A stretch of DNA of 64,000 nucleotides from Sarcocystis neurona. Its lineage: Eukaryota > Apicomplexa > Conoidasida > Eucoccidiorida > Sarcocystidae. Of this stretch, positions 33,213 through 43,052 are shown in pieces (within the stretch, counting starts at the first letter, position 1; each line of letters begins with the position of its first letter). A program made the position numbers and the translations under genes. Below the pieces are notes generated by a model that did not search any database, was not told where the DNA came from, and saw only the letters and a program-made list of their open reading frames with translations. The stretch is from contig KL647289.1 of NCBI GenBank assembly GCA_000727475.1, positions 332,636-396,635 of the forward strand, given 5' to 3'.

Positions 33213-33950
33213 AGCCGCAGATGAAACAAATACACAAGCAGCAGCAGCAGCTAGACAGCAGGAAACATCGGGAGAGCCACAAAGGCAACAACAACGGGAG
33301 CAGGAGGAAGAGCAGGAGTAGCAGCGATGGCAGCAGCCGTCCGGCCCCCCCCCACCGCGCGTGTGGCTGCTGGTCGAAGACAGATCAGCAAGCGGTGTGC
33401 GGCTGTTGGTACAGCTCTCTCAACACGCTGAAAAAGCGCAGAAGCCTTATTAGTTACTGTCTCTCTTTTGTGAAATCTAATTCGGCTTTTTCCGACTTCA
33501 CGTCCTGCTAGGTTGCCGCCTCCTCGCGGTGGCACGTTTCACTTCCGAGACTACCGTGCAGAAATCAGTACGCTATACACATTATGCATAGTGGGCAATA
33601 AAAATTGTTTGAATGTCTAGCTTGTTGTATGTGCGCACAGAAATATATAATATACATACGTGTACTATTTGTGCGTATATATCCCCTCCTTCAACCTTTG
33701 AAAAGGACGTGACGTACCTTCTGCCATACGCATGTATTTACATGTATGTGTGCGTCTGTGTATGTATACGTTGCATCTCCGACGTACGCTTTTCACTTCT
33801 CTGCTCTGAGTGCGGAGAATACTGAGGGCGAAAAGCGACACTTATTTGTGTGCTCTTTTTCCTCTCCTGGATGGGTGTCTCGCTATCCTCCTACCGTTGT
33901 TCTCCCTCTTGCTCATGTCCTGGCCAGTCTGCTGCAGAAGTTGACTTCCC

Positions 33951-34376
33951 TTGCTTTTTTCACTATTACTCTTCCCGGCTACTGTTTTCCTCTTCCTTCC
34001 TGACTACTACTACTGTTTCCCCCGTTGTACGCGTGGATTCAAAGGCGATTTCTGTCCGAGTGGACGGGAACTCAGACCCCCTCACGAACGTAAAGGCTGC
34101 CACGACTTATTATTTGAAACAGCAAGTTCCCACCGCGCAGCAGCCCCAGCAGTTGCAACAGGTGCTCCATCCGCAGCAGCAGCAGAAGTATTTGCTCTGG
34201 TAGCCATACCGACGTGCTCTAGCAACGTCAACGCTTCCTGTAACCGCACAAGCAGCAACGGCATCACCACCGCGGTACATTTTTCCAGCGATACTACTAC
34301 TACTACTACAGTTCGTATCGATCTCAGCATTTATACCTGTACTTTCCAGCACACTCGTACACGCGTGTCCTCGTGA
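33951..34376 (+). CDS. Candidate Cys-containing, Thr/Ser/Ala-rich exon
   Basis: Best frame reads CFPRCTRGFKGDFCPSGREL, RPPHERKGCHDLLFETASSH, then Ala-rich, then IPTCSSNVNASCNRTSSNGI and a TTTTTT run. The C-x3-C-x8-C...RELRPP part recalls the tail of a CCCH zinc finger (F-x-RG-x-C...ELR) but the final His spacing is wrong, so this is only a resemblance. An overlapping frame ending VLHPQQQQKYLLW is also natural. Start, splice sites and end undecided; the last 20 residues run into non-coding. Confidence 0.3.
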   Translation: MLFSLLLFPATVFLFLPDYYYCFPRCTRGFKGDFCPSGRELRPPHERKGCHDLLFETASSHRAAAPAVATGAPSAAAAEVFALVAIPTCSSNVNASCNRTSSNGITTAVHFSSDTTTTTTVRIDLSIYTCTFQHTRTRVSS

Positions 34377-34748
34377 TATTTCTCTGTAGAGCCAACGGCG
34401 AAACCTCATATGTATATATGTATGGTTGTGTAGCTGTCCTCCGGCCGAGAACAATGTGTGCCCGGTGGGCATCCTTTTATTCTCAGTACGTGGGTCTGCG
34501 CGTCGACTCTGTAGTGCCAAGAAGTTCTGTGCTGAAAGAAGGGCGCACGCCCGCGTATACCAAATTTTTCTTCGGATTTCGTACACTATTCACGGTAGCC
34601 CACCAGACGCAGAGCAGACGGCTCCATTATATGCAAATCGATATCCCTATGTATGGGCGTCTACTTTTATTGATAAGCTCCACAAATTTCGACACTCCAT
34701 ATACTTTTGTGACTTCTTTAGCATTTTTTACACGTACACAATGCCGTT

Positions 34749-35762
34749 TTATCTTTGTATTTCTTCTGTGACTCTTCCCGGGAAAGCACGCAGCGCGCGT
34801 TTCTTCTTCTCAGGCAGCAGAGGCACAGTATCCACAGCGACAGCAGCAGACAGAGGCTCCTTTACGCGTCTTTCAGCGGTAGAGTATCTGTGCCCCTTCG
34901 TCGGCACCTGAATATTGAAAACATTTGCATCTACGAAAAATATTAGGTCCCGAACCACCAAGAAATGCATGTCTGCCTTGGTGGGTGTGTGTCGATTTGG
35001 AAAGAAGGTACACAGACACCCACACTGGCAAGAGCATGGCGCGGAAGCAGTTTGACGTCTCCGAAACAATGAAAACGCAGAAGTATACTGCTGCGTGTAG
35101 TCCTCTGCGTATCACTGCCAGACTGGAAAATTAGAAATGTGGGTCTGTGCTGCTGTGCTTTGGGTTGCCGGCAGGAGGACTTCGGCGCTGGTGCTGCCGC
35201 TGCGTTACTGAAAGAAGGACAAGCAGTCGCAGGACGCGATGCTGATGGTGTTGCAGGAGCAGCAGCAGCAGCAGGAGTCGCGTGTCGCGTGCAGAAAAGC
35301 AGAAGAAAGAGAGGGGGCGGCCGCACGAAGCGTTGACTGCGTCAGCGCCGCAGTTGCTGCAGAAGCCGCCGGCCCGTATGAAGTTTCGAAGCGGACTGGT
35401 AGCGACACCAGGACGGTGTAGGCAGCAGCAAGAGGACGAGAAGAAGAACGAGGCTCTGCAGCACGGGGAGAGCGGTCGCCAGTCTTTTCCTCCTTTTTCT
35501 CTTCCACAGCGGAAAGAGCTGCAGAAATAATACCAGGGACATCCTCGCGCAGGCGTCTGTGCTCGGGGTCAGGCTTGTGTCTTGCTTCTTAAAGACATTT
35601 GAGCGCTGCTGCTGCCGAAGAGCTTGCTGGCGCGGCAGCAGCAGGAGCAGGGGAAGGGAGACGCGCAGGCCAACGAAAGGACGAAGGAGTCGACCAGCAG
35701 GCAACGAGGGTAGCAGCGGAAGAAGCGAACACGAAACGGGAGGGGGCACGAAACTAGTCGTC
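34749..35762 (-). CDS. Five-exon gene, unrecognised
   Basis: Minus-strand exons with good acceptors. (1) from 35762 after CTTACCTTCTTCACAG: TSFVPPPVSCSLLPLLPSLP, then a hydrophobic LRVSLPLLLLLPRQQALRQQ and SLTPSTDACARM. (2) from 35518 after GGTATTATTTCTGCAG: LSAVEEKKEEKTGDRSPRAA, AAAYTVLVSLPVRFETSYGP, ALTQSTLRAAAPSLSSAFLH. (3) from 35207 after TTGTCCTTCTTTCAG: NAAAAPAPKSSCRQPKAQQH. (4) about 35065-35015 after ACTACACGCAG: QYTSAFSLFRRRQTASAPCS. (5) 34907-34749 after TTTTCAATATTCAG: VPTKGHRYSTAERRVKEPLS, LLPEKKKRALRAFPGRVTEE, IQR, TAA. Third positions are GC-rich throughout. Exon 1 lacks a start, so another exon lies upstream. A membrane or signal-anchor segment is possible in exon 1. No family recognised. 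Plus-strand ORFs here are shadows. Confidence 0.52.
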
Positions 35763-35861
35763 CTGTGAAGAAGGTAAGCAGCAGCACCCCAGCGTGACCC
35801 CCTCCGCCCAAGACACTGAAAGGCAGAAAAAACCCTCTCACCTGCTTCCCCCAGGAACTAC

Positions 35862-35945
35862 ATACACCGCAACAGTGGGTGGGGTGTACACCGGAACAGT
35901 GGGGTGTACATACACCGCAGCCGTAGGGTGTACGTACACTGCAGC
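35862..35945. repeat. Tandem GGTGTAYRTACACCG palindromes
   Basis: Four imperfect copies of a self-complementary core, GTGTACATACAC or GTGTACGTACAC, each followed by YGCARCNGTNG (ACCGCAACAGTGG, CCGGAACAGTGGG, CCGCAGCCGTAGG, CTGCAGCTGTTG). A related set is found at 44.70-44.85 kb. Confidence 0.85.
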
Positions 35946-36074
35946 TGTTGATGTGTAGGTGCATCGCACTATTTGGAATCCGCCCAGGATGTGACTCGTG
36001 GGGTGCTAGTGCTCCCCAACTTTTGGAGTGTACATGCGTGGCACGTCTGCAGGTGCATCGTCACCGCAGTTGCC

Positions 36075-36371
36075 ATGCGTCAGGCAGCACTTGAGAAAAC
36101 ACTCGCACACAACGAGGAGAGAGACAGAGTCAGCGACTACTCTCGACGGGAATAATGGTGCTCTTTGCCGCCTGTCGACTTCTCTGCTGACGAGTCCGAG
36201 CAGTGGCACGAGCACCACGTCCTTTTGACTTCTCCTACTGCTAGAGCAACAGCAATTTTTACTGCTGGCGCGACGAGTCATTCCAGCTCGCTGTCTCCTT
36301 CTCTCTCACTACGATCGGTCGGACTCCTCCTCCAACTGCAGCTACAGCAGCGACCACCAAAATCGCTAACA
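36075..36371 (+). pseudogene. Coding-like segment interrupted by an in-frame TAA
   Basis: From ATG 36075 the frame reads MRQAALEKTLAHNEERDRVS, DYSRRE, TAA (36153-36155), then continues in the same frame WCSLPPVDFSADESEQWHEH, HVLLTSPTARATAIFTAGAT and SLRSVGLLLQLQLQQRPPKS before a TATATG microsatellite. Residue mix on both sides is natural and acidic/basic balanced. It could be a pseudogene, two exons with an intron hidden around the stop, or chance. A minus-strand frame over 36281-36006 is also open. Confidence 0.28.
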
Positions 36372-36459
36372 TATGAATACAGACATATCTGTATATGTTG
36401 GTATTACGTATATACATATATATGCATATACATCGGTATTAGCGTGTCTTCATGCTACG

Positions 36460-37500
36460 AGAAACACTTTACTTCCTGTACGACGATGCCGACTTTTGCT
36501 GCTGCCCTTGCTGCTACGTGACTTTCACTGCAACTCCTACTGCTCCGGCTACGCCTACGCCTGTAGTATCCTTGCTGCCACGGCTGCTACCGCCCGTAGA
36601 CTCCGATTCTTCTGCTGCGCCGACCTCGTCGTCCTGTTCACACCAACACTCTTACGCGAACGTTGGGCTCACTTACGTTTCCTTCTCGAGCGCTGCAGTC
36701 CACCTGGATATGGGTGAAGCCTCGCACGCGTACAAAAGGAGTGAGAGCCACGCACACCTCCCGCTCTCCTGGAACTACTTCGACGACTGCTGCGGCGATG
36801 CCGGTTACTGCTGCTTCACCCAGAACTATCGCGCCGGCTGCGGCTTCTGCTGCCGCTGGTGATACGAGAGTGTTACTCGTACTTGATAACGGTGCAGCGT
36901 ATTGCTAGTTTCGTGTCACGCTTCTGGCCTGTCGTCGTCGCGCTCTCTCACGAAGACGCATGCTGCCTCAGGGCTGCAGCGTGAGCTGCGTTACCCTTCC
37001 ACCTCTGCGCTTTGTGTAGAAAAGCACCTCACGCACGTACCGATGCTGCTCGTCTTAGTCTTTTCGACATTCGGTTTACAGCTGGCAGTGCCCCTTCTGA
37101 GCTGCTGTCTCCTCAGGAACTCCAGAACACTCTTGTCTACACTTCTTCCCGCTACTCAGTCGTTTCCCCTTAGCCTCGTCCACGTGCTGCTACTGCTGCT
37201 CCCACGACCACGCGATGCAAACGAGGCCGACACAGTGCCTGCGCTACTTCTGCTACTACTACTGCTGCGGCTTCTACTACTGCTACGACTCCTGCGGAGC
37301 CGCAGTTCTTACTGCTGCTGTGATTCTGCTGCTGGTGGGAGTCCGACTGCTGTTGGAACTTCTTCTACTGCTACGAATCCTCCTGTTGCCAGGACTCCTA
37401 CTTCTGCTGAGGTTACTCTCACTTTGAATGTTACTATCGCTGTGGCGAGTTTGTCTTTGCAACTTCTCTGGCGCACCTGACGGACTTCTGTTGGTGCTGC
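36460..37500. other. Degenerate ACT/GCT-codon region, possibly Thr/Ala-rich coding
   Basis: Plus strand is full of degenerate GCTACTACTGCT words. Different plus frames read Thr/Ala/Pro strings (TSTTAAAMPVTAASPRTIAP, TTAAASTTATTPAEPQ) or Leu/Cys/Tyr strings, over about 1 kb, with stops in each. It resembles an eroded mucin-like coding region. No start, domain or splice pattern found. Confidence 0.35.
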
Positions 37501-37859
37501 GACGCGTGGTGCTACTGACCCGACGGACCTACGCGAAGAAATTTAACTCGAGAATTTTCTGCTGCCACATCGTCTCGAGCACATGGGCACGCAGCGGCAG
37601 CAGCAGCAACTGCAGCAACACCGCCGACACGCGTTTGTGTACTGCAGAAATGTAGACGCAGTGTGCAGAGACGGAAAGAGAGAAACAGATACGAGGCTGG
37701 AGTTGGCTGCTTTTGTGTGAATGTCCAGTCACGACTGAACTAGTACCTCTGTCTCTCTCCTCCTGCGTCTCCTGCCCTTGTGGATTCCTGGGGCACATTT
37801 GCACTCATCCACACATACACGTACGTATAAACAATACAACCATATGTATATTAGTGTGG

Positions 37860-37970
37860 AGAAAGGATGAGAGAGGAAGAGGGAAAACAACAGAGCGGAA
37901 GAGAAAGAGAGGAAAACATAGAGAGGGGGGAAGACCGACAAAGAGGGAAAGAAGGAGCGAGAACGAATGA
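37860..37970. repeat. Purine-rich GAGAGGAAGAGGG tract
   Basis: About 110 bases almost entirely A/G on the plus strand. Confidence 0.8.
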
Positions 37971-37982
37971 TTGTGAAACAGA

Positions 37983-38303
37983 TCAAGGCAAGTGTAGACG
38001 CCTGCGGCTGTCTGCGACGGCAAGGTGCTTCAGGAGCTGCGTCTCCGCTGCCCGGGCCTCTCTTTGTCTTTTTTCTGCATACCACTTCTTGATTCACCCA
38101 GTGCCTGTGAGCCGCATCTTCTTTCCCTTTCTCTCCTTTGCAGATCGGTAATTCTCTAAAGACTTGTTCTTCTCACTCTGTTTCAAAAATGGAATCTTGT
38201 AGTGCGTCGTGCGCTGGTGAATGCGCCTGCAGAGCACACGCAGCAGATTCGTCGCTGACGCGGCTCTACTGGCGTTTCGTCCTACAGCGCGCAAATCCTG
38301 CAT
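37983..38303 (-). CDS. Basic ORF continued across an in-frame TGA
   Basis: Minus frame reads NLLRVLCRRIHQRTTHYKIP, FLKQSEKNKSLENYRSAKER, KGKKMRLTGTG, then TGA at 38096-38094, then in the same frame IKKWYAEKRQREARAAETQL, LKHLAVADSRRRLHLP and TGA. GC-rich third positions on both sides (CTG CTG CGT GTG CTC TGC AGG CGC; GAG GCC CGG GCA GCG GAG ACG CAG CTC CTG AAG in outline). I found no GT-AG pair that removes the TGA. Options are readthrough or recoding, a sequence error, a pseudogene, or two separate exons. The start is unknown and the family is not recognised. The plus strand has a competing exon-like segment after TCTCTCCTTTGCAG. Confidence 0.38.
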
Positions 38304-38329
38304 GTATAAGATCTACAGCTATACCTTTG

Positions 38330-39010
38330 TACGTCCATATATATATATATATATATAGTCATGGACGTCTCTCTGTGTATCTCTCTGTAGGTGTCATCAC
38401 ATGTATGGTTACGTGAGTATCTACGTATATCTACATTGCATTGTATTAACGTCTGCTTACCGTTATATCGCATGTGTATACACACATATACCTACCTACA
38501 TCTTTATGCCTATTTCCCCATATGCCTATACATATACACATACATCTGTGCCTGTTTACACAAATGTGTGTATATATATATACACACATGTATACCTATC
38601 TTCATTTATAGTGATCTACATGGAAGTTTATACACTTCTACGTAGCCACCTACATTTATATCTGTTTACGTAGCTACCTAAATTTATATCTGTTTACGTG
38701 GATGCGTATACATATAGACCTATCTACACTAACAGCTGTTTACGTATGGGTCTACACGCATATACCTATCTATAATGTTTTAGCTGCTAACGTGTGTCTA
38801 CACATGTGTACCTATCTACACATTTATATCCGTTCACGTATATGTCTGTACGTATCTGCCTACCTACATTTGTATCAATTTACATATATGGCCAAATATC
38901 CATTCATATACCTGTTTACATGTGTATCTACGCACAAGCATTTGTAGAGCCCTTCGCACGTGTCTACGTAAATCTGCGATCAACACAGCTCTACCTGTAT
39001 ATTTACACGT
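38330..39010. repeat. TATATA and TCTGTTTACGTA repeat block
   Basis: Microsatellites plus two to three copies of a roughly 28-base unit containing TTTATATCTGTTTACGTAGC near 38640-38700. No coding signal. Confidence 0.82.
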
Positions 39011-39339
39011 ATGCCTTACGCTTCTCTCGTGTATGTTCACGCGTGTTCAGACAAACTTTCTTTTCTCCTCGGCTGGCCGCCGCTCCCCTGTCTCTTTCTT
39101 TCTGCACGAGATCTCTCCACGTCTAAGTGTGACTACGCCTACAAACTCATCTGCTGCGACGACGTATGTACTCCTCTTCGCGTTGTTGTACGCGTACGTA
39201 TGCATCTACTTGGGTGAATTACTGCGTGTGTGTAGGAAGGTTTATGAGATTCTTCTCCTTCTAGTTCGTCTCTGCGTGTCTCCGGTGCCTGCCCCTAAGT
39301 CTTTGCCGCTGCCCCGCCACGCAGGCTAGGCTCCCTGAG

Positions 39340-39455
39340 CAAACGAACAGCAGCAGCAGCAGCAGGAAAACCCCAGCAGCATCAGCAGCAGAAGCAGTCG
39401 CAGCAGCCTCAGCAGCAGAAGCAGTCGCAGCAGCAGCATCAGAAGCAGCAGACCC
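39340..39455. repeat. CAG tract with 33-base GCAGAAGCAGTCGCAGCAGC units
   Basis: Interrupted CAG array containing two copies of CAGCAGAAGCAGTCGCAGCA. The plus frames would read Gln/Lys/Ser or Ala/Glu/Val. No coding context on either side is clear. Confidence 0.85.
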
Positions 39456-39479
39456 CTGTAGAAGACGCATATGAACGTC

Positions 39480-39640
39480 TCGTTATTTCTATATTCATAT
39501 ATATATATATATATCGAAGTCTATAGACATGCATATGTAAGCATACGTATATATACATACATAAGCACGCGTCTCTCTCTTTATATATATTTATAGCTAC
39601 TAATTCATATATATATATATATGTATATACGTATGTGATA
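39480..39640. repeat. TATATA microsatellites
   Basis: Two (TA)n arrays with TATACATACATAAG between them. Confidence 0.85.
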
Positions 39641-39737
39641 GGTGGCTGGCTCGGGTATTACATTTTTCTTCCCTCGTTTGTGTGCTGCAGCGACAGTCTG
39701 CGTCTGCTGCTGCTGCTCGTGCTGCTGCTGCTGTTAG

Positions 39738-39848
39738 ACAGCGAACGAAGAGGAAGAGGAAAAAGAGAAGGCGGGCGGTGACGGGGAGAATGTTTGTCGG
39801 TACTGCAGGAGACCACACCGCGGGAACGAAGATTGACGATGGCGAGCT
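39738..39848 (+). CDS. Candidate internal exon
   Basis: Acceptor GCTGCTGCTGCTGTTAG and perfect donor GTAAGT bound 111 bases. One frame is open throughout: RTKRKRKKRRRAVTGRMFVG, TAGDHTAGTKIDDGEL. No partner exons found. A minus-strand frame is also open. Confidence 0.28.
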
Positions 39849-39949
39849 GTAAGTGCTGCTGCTGTTTATTGCACTCTGCTGCTCGGACGCATGCACGCTA
39901 CTCAAGGCTAGCTACGCGCTCCCATCTGTGCATCCTCGTCTAAGGCCAA

Positions 39950-41030
39950 CATACATATGCACGCACGTCCACACAAATTTATAGGCATGTGTGCATATGT
40001 CTATAACTATCCTGATTATAGGCGTACACACGCATATACATACATATATATATATACACACATGTATAAGTATCCATATGTGCATATGTGTACATATATA
40101 TATACATATGTCTCTATGTACACATATATGTCTACACGTCTACGGATATTTATGTACAAATATACTTGTAAATGTGTACGCAAATATTTTTCTTTATATA
40201 TCTACACATGCACACAAGTACATACGTATGTGTATATATATATATATATGCCGGCACACGCGTATATAATTCTGTACTGCTCATATGTGCGTATTTGTGT
40301 AAGCACCTGCCCCGGCGTGTAGTTTAACGGAGCGTATGAAGCCTTGGATTTCTTAGGTAATTTGTTCTCTCAATCTCTTTTAATCACCAACGTTCAACAA
40401 TACCCAGCAGGAATATAGACGCACGTACTCTCGCTGTCTCTCCCTCTTTATATACACACATGTGTATATATATATATATCTGTGGGTAGGTGTGTCCACA
40501 CGCGGGCGAGGAAACAACAATTTTCTCTGCAACTATTTATATAGGTCTCTCTGCACATATACATATATGAATGTATTTACGTATATATTTACACGTACAT
40601 ATGTATGTATTGCATATATGTGTGTGTGTACACAGATACTCGTGGGACACGTTGAGGAAGCACGTACGTGTACATAGATTAGTGAAGGCGCTAGAATAAA
40701 AAAACGAGGCTTCTCCGCAATCCTGTATATGTGTGTCTATACGTGCATATCCATCTATACATATATATGTGTCTATATATATGTGTTGCACATGTGTATG
40801 TGTGTGCATATAAAATTGGGAGATGCGCAGAAGATACCGGATACGTATCTATAGACTTGTAAAGCGAGTAGAACAAAACAGCCAAAATTTTTCCACAGAA
40901 ACTTCTCCACATTCCTACAGCAATATATATATATATGCATGCATGTACGTACCCGCATATACATATATATACATATATACATATATATAAACACATGTAT
41001 ATATATATGGCTGCACGTATATATAGATGA
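39950..41030. repeat. TATACATA/ACATATG microsatellite block
   Basis: More than 1 kb of TATATAC, GTATGTA and CATATATG words, interrupted by a short unique piece at 40320-40420. No coding signal. Confidence 0.85.
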
Positions 41031-41467
41031 ATATGCAGAGCTTTTCTTTGTATGGAACTTTGCTTCTTTCGTTGTGTACGTGACTAGACATATGTGGCGG
41101 GTGTGTCTGTGTCTACAGGGCTGCAGAAGACTCACGCGTGATGAGTATTCCGTCGGCAGCGACGTTTCCTCTCTTCTGTCTTCCTCTTACTTTCGGACGT
41201 TCAACTGTTTCGATATTCTCTTTTCTCTCCTTTATAACATTTATATCTTTTGCCGTGTCTCTCTCTTCCCCTCTCTTTTCTTCTCTCCTTTTCTTTTGTA
41301 TGCGTGCACGTGTGGGAGTCTACGCGCAGGAACGTTTTCACGTGAAGTTTCCCCACTTCCGTGTCGAGAACCATGGGGTCTTCATCTCCTCGTACCTGCA
41401 CCTATTTCTTTTGCACTCCACAAGAACTTTCTTTGTGCTCGACGGCGGTGTGTGTGCTTCTCCTCAG

Positions 41468-42596
41468 TGTCTCGCATCTCCGTGGGGCGGCGGGGAGGAG
41501 GAGGAGGAGCAGCAGCAGAAGCGGCAGCAGCAGCGGCAGAGGCAGCAGCGGCGGCAGCAGAAGCCGAAGCGCAAGTCGTCGAAGCAGTCGAGGCAGCGCA
41601 AGAAGAAGAAGCAGCAGAACAGGAGGAGATGGCGGTGGAAGAAGAAGAAGCAGCAGTAGCAGATGAAGCGGATGCAGCAGCTGACGCCGATGAACAAACA
41701 GAAGCAGCAGCAGCAGGAGAAGCAGCAGCAGATGAAGCAGCACCAGACGCAGCAGGAGAAGCAGCAGCAGAAGAAGCAGCAGCAGGAGAGGCAGCAGCAG
41801 GAGATGCAGCAGCAGCGTTGGAGGAGGAAGCAGCAGGGAGTGCGGAGGTGGAGAAGGGCGGAGGCGCTGGAGAGGGAGAGAAACGTGCAGGGGGAGAGAA
41901 AGGCGGGAAACGCGAAGGAGGGAAGGGGCCGCCAGAAGAGAGGCGAGGGAGACGAGACACCGCAGCGCGAGAAGGAGCAGCAGGAGCCGGGGCCGCAGCA
42001 GCAGCAAAGACGGAGTCTGTCGTGAAGACGACGAAGAAGAGTAGGGAAGAAGAGAGAGAAAGACGCAGAAGCAGCGTCACGCGAGCGGCGAAGAAGCCGC
42101 AGCAGCAGCAGGACAGCGCGCGTCTCCCGAAGTCGGGACGGCGTCTCCTCTCCCCGGGAAGAAAGCGACAGAAAGGAGACGGGGGCCGAGGGGAGAGCGA
42201 AGAAGAAGAGGAGAACGCAGTGCAGCAAGAGAAGGAGACGGGCAACGAAAGGGCCCAAGAGACGGAGGCGAGGAAGGGCGGAGAAAAGAGAGAAGAAGAG
42301 GACAGAAAGAAAAGGAAGCACCATCGCGAGAGACGGGGGGACAGACAGGAGAAACACACCGCCGGAGACGCCCGGGCCTCTCCCTCCTCCTCGGCAGCAG
42401 AGACACGGAGACATCTGCTGTCGCTTGTCTCTTCTGCCTCGCTCGCTTCTTCGTCTTCGCTCGGGGAAACCGCACGAGAAACGGACGCAGCAGCAGCCCA
42501 GGAGTCTCCGTCTCTTTTGAAGTACGACTTCGCCCCTGCTGGAGGAAACCCAGCCTACCTGGCCCAACAAAAATTCGTCAAGAAAACCTTCCACAC
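41468..42596 (+). CDS. Ala/Glu-rich then Lys/Arg-rich low-complexity gene
   Basis: After acceptor TGTGTGCTTCTCCTCAG one plus frame stays open for about 375 codons. It begins VSRISVGRRGGGGG, continues as Ala/Glu blocks encoded by GCAGCAGAAG codons (EAVEAAQEEEAAEQEE), then a charged KR/E region (GGEKGGKREGGKGPPEERRG, KTTKKSREEERERRRSSVTR), and ends in ordinary sequence: LLSLVSSASLASSSSLGETA and SPSLLKYDFAPAGGNPAYLA, QQKFVKKTF. The ordinary tail supports this frame. Both other plus frames and the antisense are open in the repeat part. Start exon unknown (upstream 41.04-41.46 kb is pyrimidine-rich); a donor near 42.60 is presumed before the microsatellite. Charge and repeats suggest a nuclear or nucleolar protein, an inference only. 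Confidence 0.5.
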
Positions 42597-42650
42597 ACAT
42601 ATGTATATAGGGAGAGAAACGGAGAGACACAGAGGGAGAGATATATACGT

Positions 42651-42870
42651 GGGGCTGTCTCCGTCTCTGCTGCTCGTGGTGCGCCTCCTTTCCCCCCTCT
42701 CTCTCCGCACTGCTTCTCCCTGTCTCTGCATGCATCCATATATATATCTGTATGTAGGGGAGAACTGCCCCCAGGACGTCTTGTCCTTTTTGAGGGCTGT
42801 GTCCGTCTCTGCTGCTCGTGCTGCGCCTCCTTTCCCCCTTCTCTCTCCGCGTTGCTTCTCCCTGTTTCTG
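42651..42870. repeat. Direct duplication of about 75 bases, 141 apart
   Basis: GGGCTGTSTCCGTCTCTGCT...CGCCTCCTTTCCCCC is present at about 42653 and again at about 42794 with few changes. Confidence 0.85.
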
Positions 42871-43052
42871 TGTGTGTCTCCGTCTCTCTGTCCCCGTCTC
42901 TCTTTTTGGTTTATCTGCCCTCGTCTCTCCTGCCCGAGTCTGTCATGTACGCGCCAGCGTGTATCGACGACGAATATATCTGCCAGCATTACACGCGCAA
43001 CGCCTCCTGCACTTCCTCCTGCTGGGGAAGATCTCCTGGGGGCAGTTCTCTC
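42756..43052. repeat. Inverted repeat GGAGAACTGCCCCCAGGA / TCCTGGGGGCAGTTCTCTCC
   Basis: Arms at about 42758-42775 and 43033-43052, about 260 bases apart; each lies next to TATATA and GCATGCAT words, also in inverted order. Could form a long hairpin. Confidence 0.75.

Noticed and set aside
35139..35530. Plus ORFs (GAGAAAALLKEGQAVAGRDA and neighbours)
   Set aside because: Antisense of exons 2 and 3 of the minus gene, which have strong acceptors and a better codon pattern.
41382..42735. Minus ORFs of 325 and 423 codons, Ser/Ala or Leu/Cys-rich
   Set aside because: Shadows of the plus Ala/Glu-Lys/Arg gene, whose frame ends in ordinary sequence (KYDFAPAGGNPAYLAQQ).
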